Source of the DNA: Pseudomonadota bacterium | GTDB taxonomy: Bacteria > Pseudomonadota > Alphaproteobacteria > Rhizobiales > Rhizobiaceae | Reading direction: 5' to 3' | Length of the DNA: 22,463 nt | Assembly (NCBI GenBank): GCA_023399635.1 | Contig: JAEWOP010000237.1 | Coordinates: 1-22,463 of the forward strand | In this document: in pieces, positions 1-5,676 of the stretch | How positions within the stretch are numbered: the stretch's first letter is position 1 | Layout: each line of letters starts with the position of its first letter | Notes under the pieces: generated by a model | Told to the model about the DNA's origin: nothing | What the model saw: the letters and a program-made list of their open reading frames with translations, nothing else | The model's database searches: none | Position numbers and translations under genes: made by a program

Positions 1-207
1 GAGCAGTCCACCGGCATCAGCGAGGTCACGCACGCCGTGCATGAGGTGGAACTGATCACCCAGCAGAATGCAGCGATGGTCGAGGAGAACAATGCAGAGA
101 TCCACGGGCTGCGCCGCCGGGTGGAGGCGCTGACCGACAAGATCGACCGTTTCAAGACGGGAGAGACCACCTTCGTCCAGGCGATCCGCTCCGAACGCGC
201 AGCTTGA
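1..207 (+). CDS. Methyl-accepting chemotaxis protein, C-terminal end (partial)
   Basis: Reading frame 1 is open from the first base to a TGA at 205-207 and gives the last 68 residues of a chemoreceptor. The fragment is rich in Gln, Glu and Ala and carries the typical stretch TQQNAAMVEE, which belongs to the C-terminal helix of the signalling/methylation coiled coil of MCPs; a charged linker and a short tail ending RSERAA follow. The hairpin-tip sequence that contacts CheA and CheW, the HAMP domain and any sensor domain lie upstream of the window, so the stimulus and membrane topology cannot be judged. The tail does not end in the NWETF-type CheR/CheB docking pentapeptide. The gene runs head-on into the next gene, with one base between the two stop codons. 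Confidence 0.82.
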   Translation, partial: EQSTGISEVTHAVHEVELITQQNAAMVEENNAEIHGLRRRVEALTDKIDRFKTGETTFVQAIRSERAA

Positions 208-208
208 G

Positions 209-682
209 CTATTCTACAAGCAAGGCCGTCTCCGGCTTCGGCAGGGGACGGCCTTGCTCTTTTTGGCGCGTCTCGGCATCGGGCTCGATCTTGAAAACAT
301 CGTCTCCGACAAACACGATCAGATAGCCTCCAGCCTTCTCCACATCTCCCGCAAGGGTCCTTAGATCTGCCGCATAAGGCTCTTGTTTCCAGATGTCGGG
401 ATAAGCGGGATCAACCAGCACCGTTGTCTGCGGTCCTTGGGCGTAGATCATCATCCTCGAGCGGACCGGCTCCCATTGCGGTCCCAAAGCGGCAGAGGTC
501 ATCCACAGACAAAGGAAGTCACGGCAGAGCGCCGGGCGGTGGTCGTATATGGCGCAGCCCTTTTCCGGCACGCAATGCTCGCACCAGTCATTGGCGGGCT
601 TGGACAGCGCATCGATGTCGGGAAGGCGGCAGCAAAGAGTGCAGGTGCCGCAGGCACGGCCGGGCAGGGCGGAATCAATCAC
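209..682 (-). CDS. YkgJ-family CxxCxxCC protein (putative metal-binding)
   Basis: A 157-residue protein with the YkgJ/UPF0153 cysteine pattern (a family named as a putative zinc- or iron-chelating domain). Cys11, Cys14, Cys17 and Cys18 form CxxCxxCC near the N terminus, followed by Cys34, Cys37, Cys43, Cys53 and Cys58, with the typical GCAIYDHRPALC segment between. The biochemical role is not known for the family. The start is GTG at 682; a GAGG motif that overlaps the moaA stop codon lies about 7 nt upstream. Only 9 bases separate it from moaA, so the two are very likely co-transcribed and translationally coupled. The pairing with an Fe-S enzyme invites a metal-related role, but that is inference. 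Its 3' end contains the terminator of the opposing chemoreceptor gene. Confidence 0.85.
   Translation of the reverse strand: MIDSALPGRACGTCTLCCRLPDIDALSKPANDWCEHCVPEKGCAIYDHRPALCRDFLCLWMTSAALGPQWEPVRSRMMIYAQGPQTTVLVDPAYPDIWKQEPYAADLRTLAGDVEKAGGYLIVFVGDDVFKIEPDAETRQKEQGRPLPKPETALLVE
217..264 (+). terminator. Rho-independent terminator of the chemoreceptor gene, inside the convergent gene
   Basis: Inverted repeat CAAGGCCGTC (217-226) and GACGGCCTTG (247-256) is a perfect 10-bp stem around a 20-nt loop. It is followed by a short T run (TTTTT at 260-264). The orientation fits termination of the plus-strand chemoreceptor transcript. It lies within the last 19 codons of the minus-strand YkgJ-type gene. 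Confidence 0.75.
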
Positions 683-691
683 GGCACCGCC

Positions 692-1741
692 TCAGCCGCC
701 GGTAACGCTCATATGACGAGCGACGGCCGGACGCTGGTGGGTGCGGTCGATGATGAAGTCGTGCCCCTTCGGCTTGCGCTGGATGGCTTCGTCGATGGCG
801 GCGGAGAGATAGGCATCATCCGCTGAGGCCCGCATCGCGGTGCGCAGGTCGGCGGCATCGTTCTGGCCCAGGCACATATAGAGCGTGCCGGTGCAGGTCA
901 GGCGCACGCGGTTGCAACCCTCGCAGAAATTATGGGTCATCGGCGTGATGAAACCGAGACGGCCTCCGGTTTCCTTTACCTCGACATAACGGGCGGGCCC
1001 GCCTGTCTTGTAGGGGATGTCGGTCAGCGTGAACTGCTGCTCGAGATCGTGTCGCAGCTTGGACAGCGGCAGATACCGGTCGGTGCGATCCTCCTCGATC
1101 TCGCCCATCGGCATCGTCTCGATCACCGTCATGTCCATGCCGCGGCCGTTCGCCCAGCGCAGCATCTCGGGGATCTCAAGTTCATTGAACCCCTTGAGCG
1201 CGACCGCGTTCAACTTGATCTTGAGGCCCGCTTTTTGGGCGGCTTCGATTCCTTCCATGACCTTGGTAAAGTCGCCCCAGCGGGTAATGGCCTTGAACTT
1301 GTCCGGGTCGAGCGTGTCGAGGGAAACGTTGATACGCCGCACACCACTGGCGTAGAGTTCGTTCGCATGGCGAGCCAGTTGAGACCCGTTTGTCGTCAGC
1401 GTGAGCTCGTCAAGATCACCAGCTTCGATGTGACGGCCGAGCGCACGCACCAGATGCATGATGTTCTTGCGCACCAGCGGTTCGCCGCCTGTGAGCCGCA
1501 GCTTGCGCACGCCCTTGGCGATGAAGGCGGAACAGATCCGATCCAGCTCTTCCAGCGTCAGAAGATCCTTCTTCGGCAAGAAGTTCATGTTTTCTGCCAT
1601 GCAGTAGGTGCAGCGGAAGTCGCAACGATCCGTGACGGAAACACGCAGATAGGTAACGGACCGGCCGAAACGGTCGATCATCGGCGCCTTTTCTGGGCGA
1701 AGAGGGCGCGCACCGCCCAATGGTCCTGCCAGCGTGTTCAA
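692..1741 (-). CDS. moaA: GTP 3',8-cyclase MoaA (molybdenum cofactor biosynthesis)
   Basis: Radical-SAM enzyme that, with MoaC, converts GTP to cyclic pyranopterin monophosphate, the first step of molybdenum cofactor synthesis. Numbering from a TTG start at 1741 gives 349 residues, normal for the family. The N-terminal SAM-binding [4Fe-4S] cluster motif is Cys40, Cys44 and Cys47 (CDFRCTYC), followed by LTGGEPL. The C-terminal GTP-binding cluster is Cys273, Cys276 and Cys290 (FCEGCNRVRLTC region). The protein ends in the conserved Gly-Gly. An upstream ATG at 1876 would add 45 residues unlike any MoaA N terminus and would overlap the divergent DUF971 gene. The TTG has a full AGGAGG seven bases ahead, so it is preferred. 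It probably forms an operon with the downstream YkgJ-type gene. Confidence 0.95.
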   Translation of the reverse strand: MNTLAGPLGGARPLRPEKAPMIDRFGRSVTYLRVSVTDRCDFRCTYCMAENMNFLPKKDLLTLEELDRICSAFIAKGVRKLRLTGGEPLVRKNIMHLVRALGRHIEAGDLDELTLTTNGSQLARHANELYASGVRRINVSLDTLDPDKFKAITRWGDFTKVMEGIEAAQKAGLKIKLNAVALKGFNELEIPEMLRWANGRGMDMTVIETMPMGEIEEDRTDRYLPLSKLRHDLEQQFTLTDIPYKTGGPARYVEVKETGGRLGFITPMTHNFCEGCNRVRLTCTGTLYMCLGQNDAADLRTAMRASADDAYLSAAIDEAIQRKPKGHDFIIDRTHQRPAVARHMSVTGG

Positions 1742-1748
1742 GGATCGT

Positions 1749-1754
1749 CCTCCT
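1749..1754 (-). promoter_or_regulatory. Ribosome binding site that sets the TTG start of moaA
   Basis: On the minus strand AGGAGG lies at 1754-1749, seven bases before TTG at 1741-1739. No other start in the frame has a comparable site. This decides the 349-residue start over the longer ATG alternative. Confidence 0.75.
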
Positions 1755-1765
1755 GAACGTCGAAA

Positions 1766-1786
1766 GTGGGCGGGATCACCCGCCAC
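1766..1786 (-). other. Hairpin just upstream of the moaA ribosome binding site
   Basis: GGCGGG (1769-1774) pairs with CCCGCC (1779-1784) around a 4-nt loop. Flanking GTG/CAC extends the stem if one base is bulged. The stem ends about 12 bases from the AGGAGG of moaA on the transcript. It has no T run in either direction, so it is not a standard terminator. Any role in moaA translation is speculative. Confidence 0.35.
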
Positions 1787-1863
1787 GTCAAGGGCCACCG
1801 GGTTGCGATGCGCCGCCCAAGCTTTTAATCCTGTGCGGCAGCCGATGACAGGAACCAATTCAT

Positions 1864-2238
1864 ATGACCGATACATGGCCGACTGAACTGCGGGTCTCGA
1901 AGGACCGCCGCGTGTTGAACGTCACTTTCGATGACGGGCAGTCGTATGGCCTGCCTGCGGAAATGCTGCGCGTTCTCTCGCCCTCGGCAGAAGTGCAGGG
2001 GCATGGACCTGGCCAGAAGGTGACCGTGCCGGGAAAACAGAACGTCGCCATCGCCAGCCTGACGCCAACGGGAAATTATGCCGTGCGGATCAATTTCGAC
2101 GACGGGCACGGCAGCGGCATATTTACCTGGACCTATCTGCGGGAGCTCGGCGAGGATGGCGAGCGCCTGTTTGCAGACTACGAACGCGAGCTTGCCGAAA
2201 AAGGACTGAGCCGGATCCCGCCACAAAACCGTTCCTAG
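1864..2238 (+). CDS. DUF971 (gamma-butyrobetaine hydroxylase-like N-terminal domain) protein
   Basis: A 124-residue protein made almost entirely of the DUF971/GBBH-like N-terminal domain. It has the opening WPTELRVSKDRRVLNVTFDDG, the central LPAEMLRVLSPSAEV and the C-terminal YAVRINFDDGH...GIFTWTYLRELG block, all typical of the stand-alone bacterial form. In the eukaryotic hydroxylase this domain binds zinc. The bacterial single-domain proteins have no firmly established function, though they are often found near Fe-S or cofactor genes. The start is ATG at 1864, with AGGA about ten bases upstream. It is divergent from moaA and separated from it by 122 bases. Its TAG stop overlaps the TAG stop of the convergent MarR gene in a shared CTAG. 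Confidence 0.85.
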   Translation: MTDTWPTELRVSKDRRVLNVTFDDGQSYGLPAEMLRVLSPSAEVQGHGPGQKVTVPGKQNVAIASLTPTGNYAVRINFDDGHGSGIFTWTYLRELGEDGERLFADYERELAEKGLSRIPPQNRS

Positions 2239-2714
2239 TCCTGATCAGCTTCGCCTGAAGTTTCTGCCTGAAGCGCTGCAATCATACGCTCCATATTGCT
2301 CCCGATTGCGACACATTCCTCGACCGGCGTGGCAGAAAGGATGCGATCGATCAGGTCCGTCTGGATCTGGAGGGCGTGCGCCGCAAGCGCTTTGCCTTCG
2401 CTGGTCAGGTAGAGGCGCAACACGCGCTTGTCCCGGCTATCGCCGCGGCGCTCAATCAGTCCGCGCCGCTCCATCTGCGGGAGGGTCATGCTAATATTGG
2501 AGCGGCCGACAAGGAGTTTGCGTGCAAGTTCCTGCTGGGAAAGGCCTTCATACCGATAGAGGTTCGCCAGGATGTCGAGATGCGGCGGCTTGATATCGAA
2601 CGGCGCAAGCTCGCGAGCAAGCGCGGACTGCATCAGCTGGCAGGCCCGGGCCACGCTGACCCAGCTCTTGAAGCGCGGATGGTCCCAGGGCAGGGATTGA
2701 TTTTTGTTCATCAT
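2235..2714 (-). CDS. MarR-family transcriptional regulator
   Basis: A 159-residue winged-helix regulator. The DNA-binding core covers roughly residues 45-110: helix-turn-helix GLSQQELARKLLVGRSNIS, then MTLPQMERRGLIERR and the wing GDSRDKRVLRLYLTSEGKAL, with Asp-x-Arg as in MarR family wings. The N- and C-terminal helices fit the usual dimerisation region. The ligand is unknown. Two adjacent ATG codons (2714 and 2711) can both start it. The gene is divergent from an alpha/beta hydrolase gene, and strong repeat elements lie over and just upstream of its start codons. It probably represses itself and the hydrolase. It ends in a 4-base overlap with the DUF971 gene. Confidence 0.9.
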   Translation of the reverse strand: MMNKNQSLPWDHPRFKSWVSVARACQLMQSALARELAPFDIKPPHLDILANLYRYEGLSQQELARKLLVGRSNISMTLPQMERRGLIERRGDSRDKRVLRLYLTSEGKALAAHALQIQTDLIDRILSATPVEECVAIGSNMERMIAALQAETSGEADQD

Positions 2715-2740
2715 TGTACTTTATTGTTCATCATTGAACA
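2704..2740. promoter_or_regulatory. Candidate MarR operator: 13-bp direct repeat with 20-bp phase plus palindrome
   Basis: The 13-mer TTGTTCATCATTG occurs at 2704-2716 and again at 2724-2736, exactly 20 bp (about two helical turns) apart. The second copy continues into a palindrome, TGTTCA (2725-2730) and TGAACA (2735-2740) with a 4-bp centre. The first copy covers both MarR start codons. The region lies between the divergent MarR and hydrolase genes, where an autoregulatory MarR operator is expected. Confidence 0.6.
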
Positions 2741-2756
2741 TTTCGGGATTTACACC

Positions 2757-3671
2757 ATGCCATCATTCGCGCTGAAGGTCATCCGTCCCGTCTTCTCCCT
2801 TGGCAGCAAGCTGGCGCCTCGCGTGACGTCGAAAGCTGCGTTCCAGCTGTTCTGTCTCACACCCTCGCGCAAACCGGCAGGCAGCAAGGCGCATCAGGTG
2901 CACGCGGAAGGTCGCAAACGGTTGGCCGGCGCGCAAGCCATGCCTTTTCAGGTCGGACGTAAAAGCGTGATGGCTTACCGCTTCGATGGTGGAGGCAAGG
3001 CACCACGGCGGCGTTTTCTGGTGGTGCATGGCTGGGGCTCGGCCGCCGCCTATATCTCTGCCCTGGCGCAAGGCTTGGCAGCTGATGGCGATGAGGTCGT
3101 GGTTCTCGACTTTCCCGGCCATGGGCTGTCCAGCGGGCGCTACCTGCACATGCGGCTGGCGGTCGACGTCATCCTTGAGGCGGAGCGCCGTTTTGGCCAG
3201 TTTGATGGTGCAGTCGGCCACTCCTTCGGCGGCGCAAGTCTGATGCTGGCTGCGGGCGGCATCATGGACGGCGTCGATCGTCTGGCGACGCCGCGATTGG
3301 CCGTCATCGGTGCCCCAAGCCGGATCGAATGGCTGTTCGACGCCTTCTCCCGTGTGACGGGCCTGGACGACCGGGCAAAGCTGGCGATGATTCGCTTGGC
3401 CGAGAATGTTGCTGGGGCAAGCCTCAGCAATTTCGATACCGTCGCTGTCGCACATAAGATCGACACGCCGCTTCTCGTGGTCCACGCCAAGGATGACAAG
3501 GAGGTGGACGCCGCTCACGCAGAACGTTTCCTGCCGCTCGATAACGCGACTGTCCATTGGGCGAATGGGCTGGGGCATCGGCGGATCATCAGCGACCCTG
3601 GCGTCATCCAAACGATCCGCAGCTTTCTGCGTGCAGAGCAGGCGGACGAGGTGCACGCCTCCGTGGCCTGA
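2757..3671 (+). CDS. Alpha/beta-fold hydrolase
   Basis: A 304-residue alpha/beta hydrolase. The oxyanion-hole region HGWGSAAAY starts at residue 91, the nucleophile elbow GHSFGG has Ser156, the acid is Asp246 or Asp247 (HAKDDKEV), and His274 sits in GLGHRRI, so the catalytic triad is complete. DFPGHGLSSG around residue 118 is also typical. The first 60 residues are a basic extension with no clear signal peptide. The substrate cannot be inferred; such proteins are often esterases or lipases. The frame is open far upstream through the antisense of the MarR gene, so ATG at 2757 was chosen. It is the first ATG after the MarR promoter region, though its ribosome binding site is weak. It is divergent from, and probably controlled by, the MarR protein. 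Confidence 0.85.
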   Translation: MPSFALKVIRPVFSLGSKLAPRVTSKAAFQLFCLTPSRKPAGSKAHQVHAEGRKRLAGAQAMPFQVGRKSVMAYRFDGGGKAPRRRFLVVHGWGSAAAYISALAQGLAADGDEVVVLDFPGHGLSSGRYLHMRLAVDVILEAERRFGQFDGAVGHSFGGASLMLAAGGIMDGVDRLATPRLAVIGAPSRIEWLFDAFSRVTGLDDRAKLAMIRLAENVAGASLSNFDTVAVAHKIDTPLLVVHAKDDKEVDAAHAERFLPLDNATVHWANGLGHRRIISDPGVIQTIRSFLRAEQADEVHASVA

Positions 3672-3735
3672 TTACCGCTGTATGTCTGTCATCCTGGTGT
3701 TACAAGAAGCTCGCAAATAAGCGGGCGAGGGCGCC

Positions 3736-4344
3736 ATGACCATCATCACAAGCATAGACCAGTTGAAGCAGATCTATGGCGACGTCACCGAGGCCTCCCT
3801 CGTCAAGGTCACCACGTCGCTGACGCCGGAATACCGGCGAATGATCGAAGCCTCACCCTTCTTGGCGTTCGCGACTGTGGGTCCTGAGGGCTTAGATTGC
3901 TCGCCGCGCGGCGACGATGTTAGTTGCGTTCGGGTGCAGGACAACACGACATTGCTGCTGCCCGACTGGCGCGGCAACAACCGGATCGACTCGCTGCTCA
4001 ACATTGTCCGAGACCCCCGTGTGGCACTGATGTTTCTGATCCCAGGCTCTGCCACGGCAATGAGGGTGAACGGACGGGCGGTGGTTTCGGTGGAGCCACG
4101 AATGCTGGAAGGCTTCGAGATGGATGGTCGCCATCCCCGTAGCGTGGTGGTCATCACCATTGGCGAAGTCTATTTCCAGTGTGCCCGAGCGATCATGCGG
4201 GCGCAGCTTTGGAACCCTGAACGGTTTGTTGCACCAGGTAGCCTGCCCACCCCGGGCGAGCTGCTCAAGGCGGCAAAGACCGAGTTCGATCAGGAGACCT
4301 ACGACAGGGAATGGGCAGCGCGTGCCGCGGCAACGATGTGGTAA
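3736..4344 (+). CDS. Pyridoxamine 5'-phosphate oxidase-type FMN-binding protein (MSMEG_1061-like)
   Basis: A 202-residue split-barrel flavoprotein of the PNPOx-like superfamily. Visible family blocks are FLAFATVGPEGLDCSPRGD (about residues 42-60), LLLPDWRGNNRIDSLLNI (73-90) and RVNGRA (110-115). The length and these motifs fit the MSMEG_1061 subfamily better than true PdxH. Family members bind FMN or F420 and act on varied small molecules; the substrate here is unknown. The ATG at 3736 is preceded by GGGCGAGGGCGCC. It lies 64 bases downstream of the hydrolase on the same strand, so read-through transcription is possible but not shown. It ends 3 bases from the convergent GGDEF gene. Confidence 0.85.
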   Translation: MTIITSIDQLKQIYGDVTEASLVKVTTSLTPEYRRMIEASPFLAFATVGPEGLDCSPRGDDVSCVRVQDNTTLLLPDWRGNNRIDSLLNIVRDPRVALMFLIPGSATAMRVNGRAVVSVEPRMLEGFEMDGRHPRSVVVITIGEVYFQCARAIMRAQLWNPERFVAPGSLPTPGELLKAAKTEFDQETYDREWAARAAATMW

Positions 4345-4347
4345 GGC

Positions 4348-5418
4348 TCAACCGCGGTAGATGAGCCAGTTCTTGCCAACATACTCACCGCGCATCGTCT
4401 CATCGAAGAACACGCTTCGGTTCCTGCCCGTGTGCTTGGCATGGTAAAGCGCGATGTCGGCATTGGCATAGAGCCCTCCGGCATCAGGCGCCTGTGAGCC
4501 CATGGAATAGCCGAGTGAGATGGTGATTGGCCCGTATTGTATGCCGGAGCGGGAATTACGGAAGCTGCGCGTGGCCAGCGCCCCCCGGATCCGTTCGCAG
4601 ATTACCATCACTTCGTCGGCTGTATTGCCTTCGACGATGATGGCGAACTCCTCGCCACCCGTGCGGGCAACAAAGAGATCCTTGCGGACATTGGCGCGGA
4701 TAACGGAAGCCACCGTAGCAAGGATCTTATCGCCGACGGGATGCCCGAAGTTGTCGTTGATGGCCTTGAAGTGATCGATGTCTGCAAGAATGAGCGCTGC
4801 GACAGGAAGATTGGCGCCAGCGTCGTAAAGAGCGGCCAGCCGTTCATCGAAAGCTCGACGGTTAGCCAGACGCGTCAGCGAATCGGTATTGGCGATGCGC
4901 TTGTATTCGTCGAGTTCGCGGCGAACCTGATCCATCTCCTGCGAGTGTTCGGTCATGGTGTCGACCGTTCGCTCGCCCTGCGCCATCTGGTCGCCGGTCG
5001 CTTCGGTCAACAAGTGAATCGCATTGCGGATGATGTCGTTGGAGAAGTTCGCTTTGGAATTGATCCGGCTTGCCGTTTCGCCCAGAAGCTTCGAGTAGCT
5101 TTCCATCGACTGTTGCTCTTGGCGCAGCAGCGTCAGTAGTCCTTCCAGCTCGACCAGAAGCTTGTCGTGAACGCGCTCGATGACGTCAACTTGCGCAGTT
5201 CCCAGAAACTCTGCCGCAAGCGCGTCGAGTTCCTCCTGCGAGACCTGACTGCCAAGTGCCGCCAGCTTCTGCGTCAAAGGTCCGTTTGACCCGATATAGG
5301 CTTCGTAGAACAGCTGATAGTTGCGTGGGATCGGGGCAACGCCCATCGTCCTCAACGCATACATGATCTGCCCTATCACATCATTCGCTTGCGCCTTTGG
5401 CACACCGGCGGTTGCCAT
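4348..5418 (-). CDS. GGDEF-domain diguanylate cyclase, soluble
   Basis: Probable diguanylate cyclase making cyclic di-GMP. Numbering from ATG at 5418 gives 356 residues. The C-terminal half is a complete GGDEF domain: NTDSLTRLANRRAFDERL, the metal- and substrate-binding stretch ADIDHFKAINDNFGH, the catalytic GGEEF at about 254-258, and the closing ADIALYHAKHTGRNR. The product-inhibition I-site RxxD, expected five residues before GGEEF, reads RKDL. Its Arg is kept but the Asp is lost, so feedback inhibition may be weak. The N-terminal ~170 residues are helical without membrane segments, probably a dimerisation or sensing region. An alternative ATG at 5439 adds seven residues; 5418 is preferred because of a G-rich ribosome site five bases ahead. 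Confidence 0.9.
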   Translation of the reverse strand: MATAGVPKAQANDVIGQIMYALRTMGVAPIPRNYQLFYEAYIGSNGPLTQKLAALGSQVSQEELDALAAEFLGTAQVDVIERVHDKLLVELEGLLTLLRQEQQSMESYSKLLGETASRINSKANFSNDIIRNAIHLLTEATGDQMAQGERTVDTMTEHSQEMDQVRRELDEYKRIANTDSLTRLANRRAFDERLAALYDAGANLPVAALILADIDHFKAINDNFGHPVGDKILATVASVIRANVRKDLFVARTGGEEFAIIVEGNTADEVMVICERIRGALATRSFRNSRSGIQYGPITISLGYSMGSQAPDAGGLYANADIALYHAKHTGRNRSVFFDETMRGEYVGKNWLIYRG

Positions 5419-5498
5419 CAAAGCCCCCCATGGCTTCATTTTTTGCTTTAGTAAAAAAGTATATGAGAAGTATTGGGAAAGAATTAAGGGAGGCGCGT

Positions 5499-5570
5499 AT
5501 GCTATGGTACGAAGACCTGAGCGGCAGCCCGCGAAAACTCACAAAAGATCAAACTTCTTCAGCAAGATAG
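5499..5570 (+). CDS. Possible small ORF (23 aa) in the GGDEF-fumC gap
   Basis: An ATG at 5499 follows a strong GGGAGG with a 5-base spacer and opens a 23-codon frame (MLWYEDLSGSPRKLTKDQ...) ending in TAG. The same ribosome site could serve an overlapping ATG at 5504, which gives a 31-residue basic peptide ending at 5599. Neither resembles anything I know. The region lies between two minus-strand genes, so it would need its own plus-strand promoter, and I see no convincing one. Listed only because of the good ribosome site in a 258-base gap. Confidence 0.2.
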   Translation: MLWYEDLSGSPRKLTKDQTSSAR

Positions 5571-5614
5571 CCCCATCGCCGCGGATGATCCTTGGATGAG
5601 TTGCCTGGATGGCA

Positions 5615-5646
5615 GCAACCTGAGGATGAAGATTCCCGCAGGTTGC
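5615..5646 (-). other. Hairpin downstream of fumC
   Basis: GCAACCTG (5615-5622) and CAGGTTGC (5639-5646) form a perfect 8-bp stem with a 16-nt loop, starting about 30 bases after the fumC stop on its transcript. No T run follows. It may mark the 3' end of the fumC message (a processing or Rho-dependent end) rather than a classic terminator. Confidence 0.35.
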
Positions 5647-5676
5647 CGCTTCAGATCAACAGTCCTTAATCGCAGG

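Noticed and set aside
932..1756. Long plus-strand open frame opposite moaA
   Set aside because: Antisense shadow of a highly conserved gene; no family similarity or ribosome site. Similar shadows lie opposite fumC, the LTA-synthase-like gene (17176-18393), gor and the DAHP synthase.
1742..1863. Molybdenum cofactor riboswitch upstream of moaA
   Set aside because: I could not identify the conserved pattern of that RNA in the leader; only a simple hairpin is visible.
1742..1876. Longer MoaA starting at ATG 1876
   Set aside because: The extra 45 residues lack similarity to MoaA, overlap the divergent gene, and have no ribosome site comparable to that before TTG 1741.
3686..3703. Second Pho box before the PPOX gene (CTGTCAT then GTGTTAC)
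   Set aside because: One perfect heptamer, but its partner matches only 4 of 7 positions and the preceding one fails. A single half-site is expected by chance.
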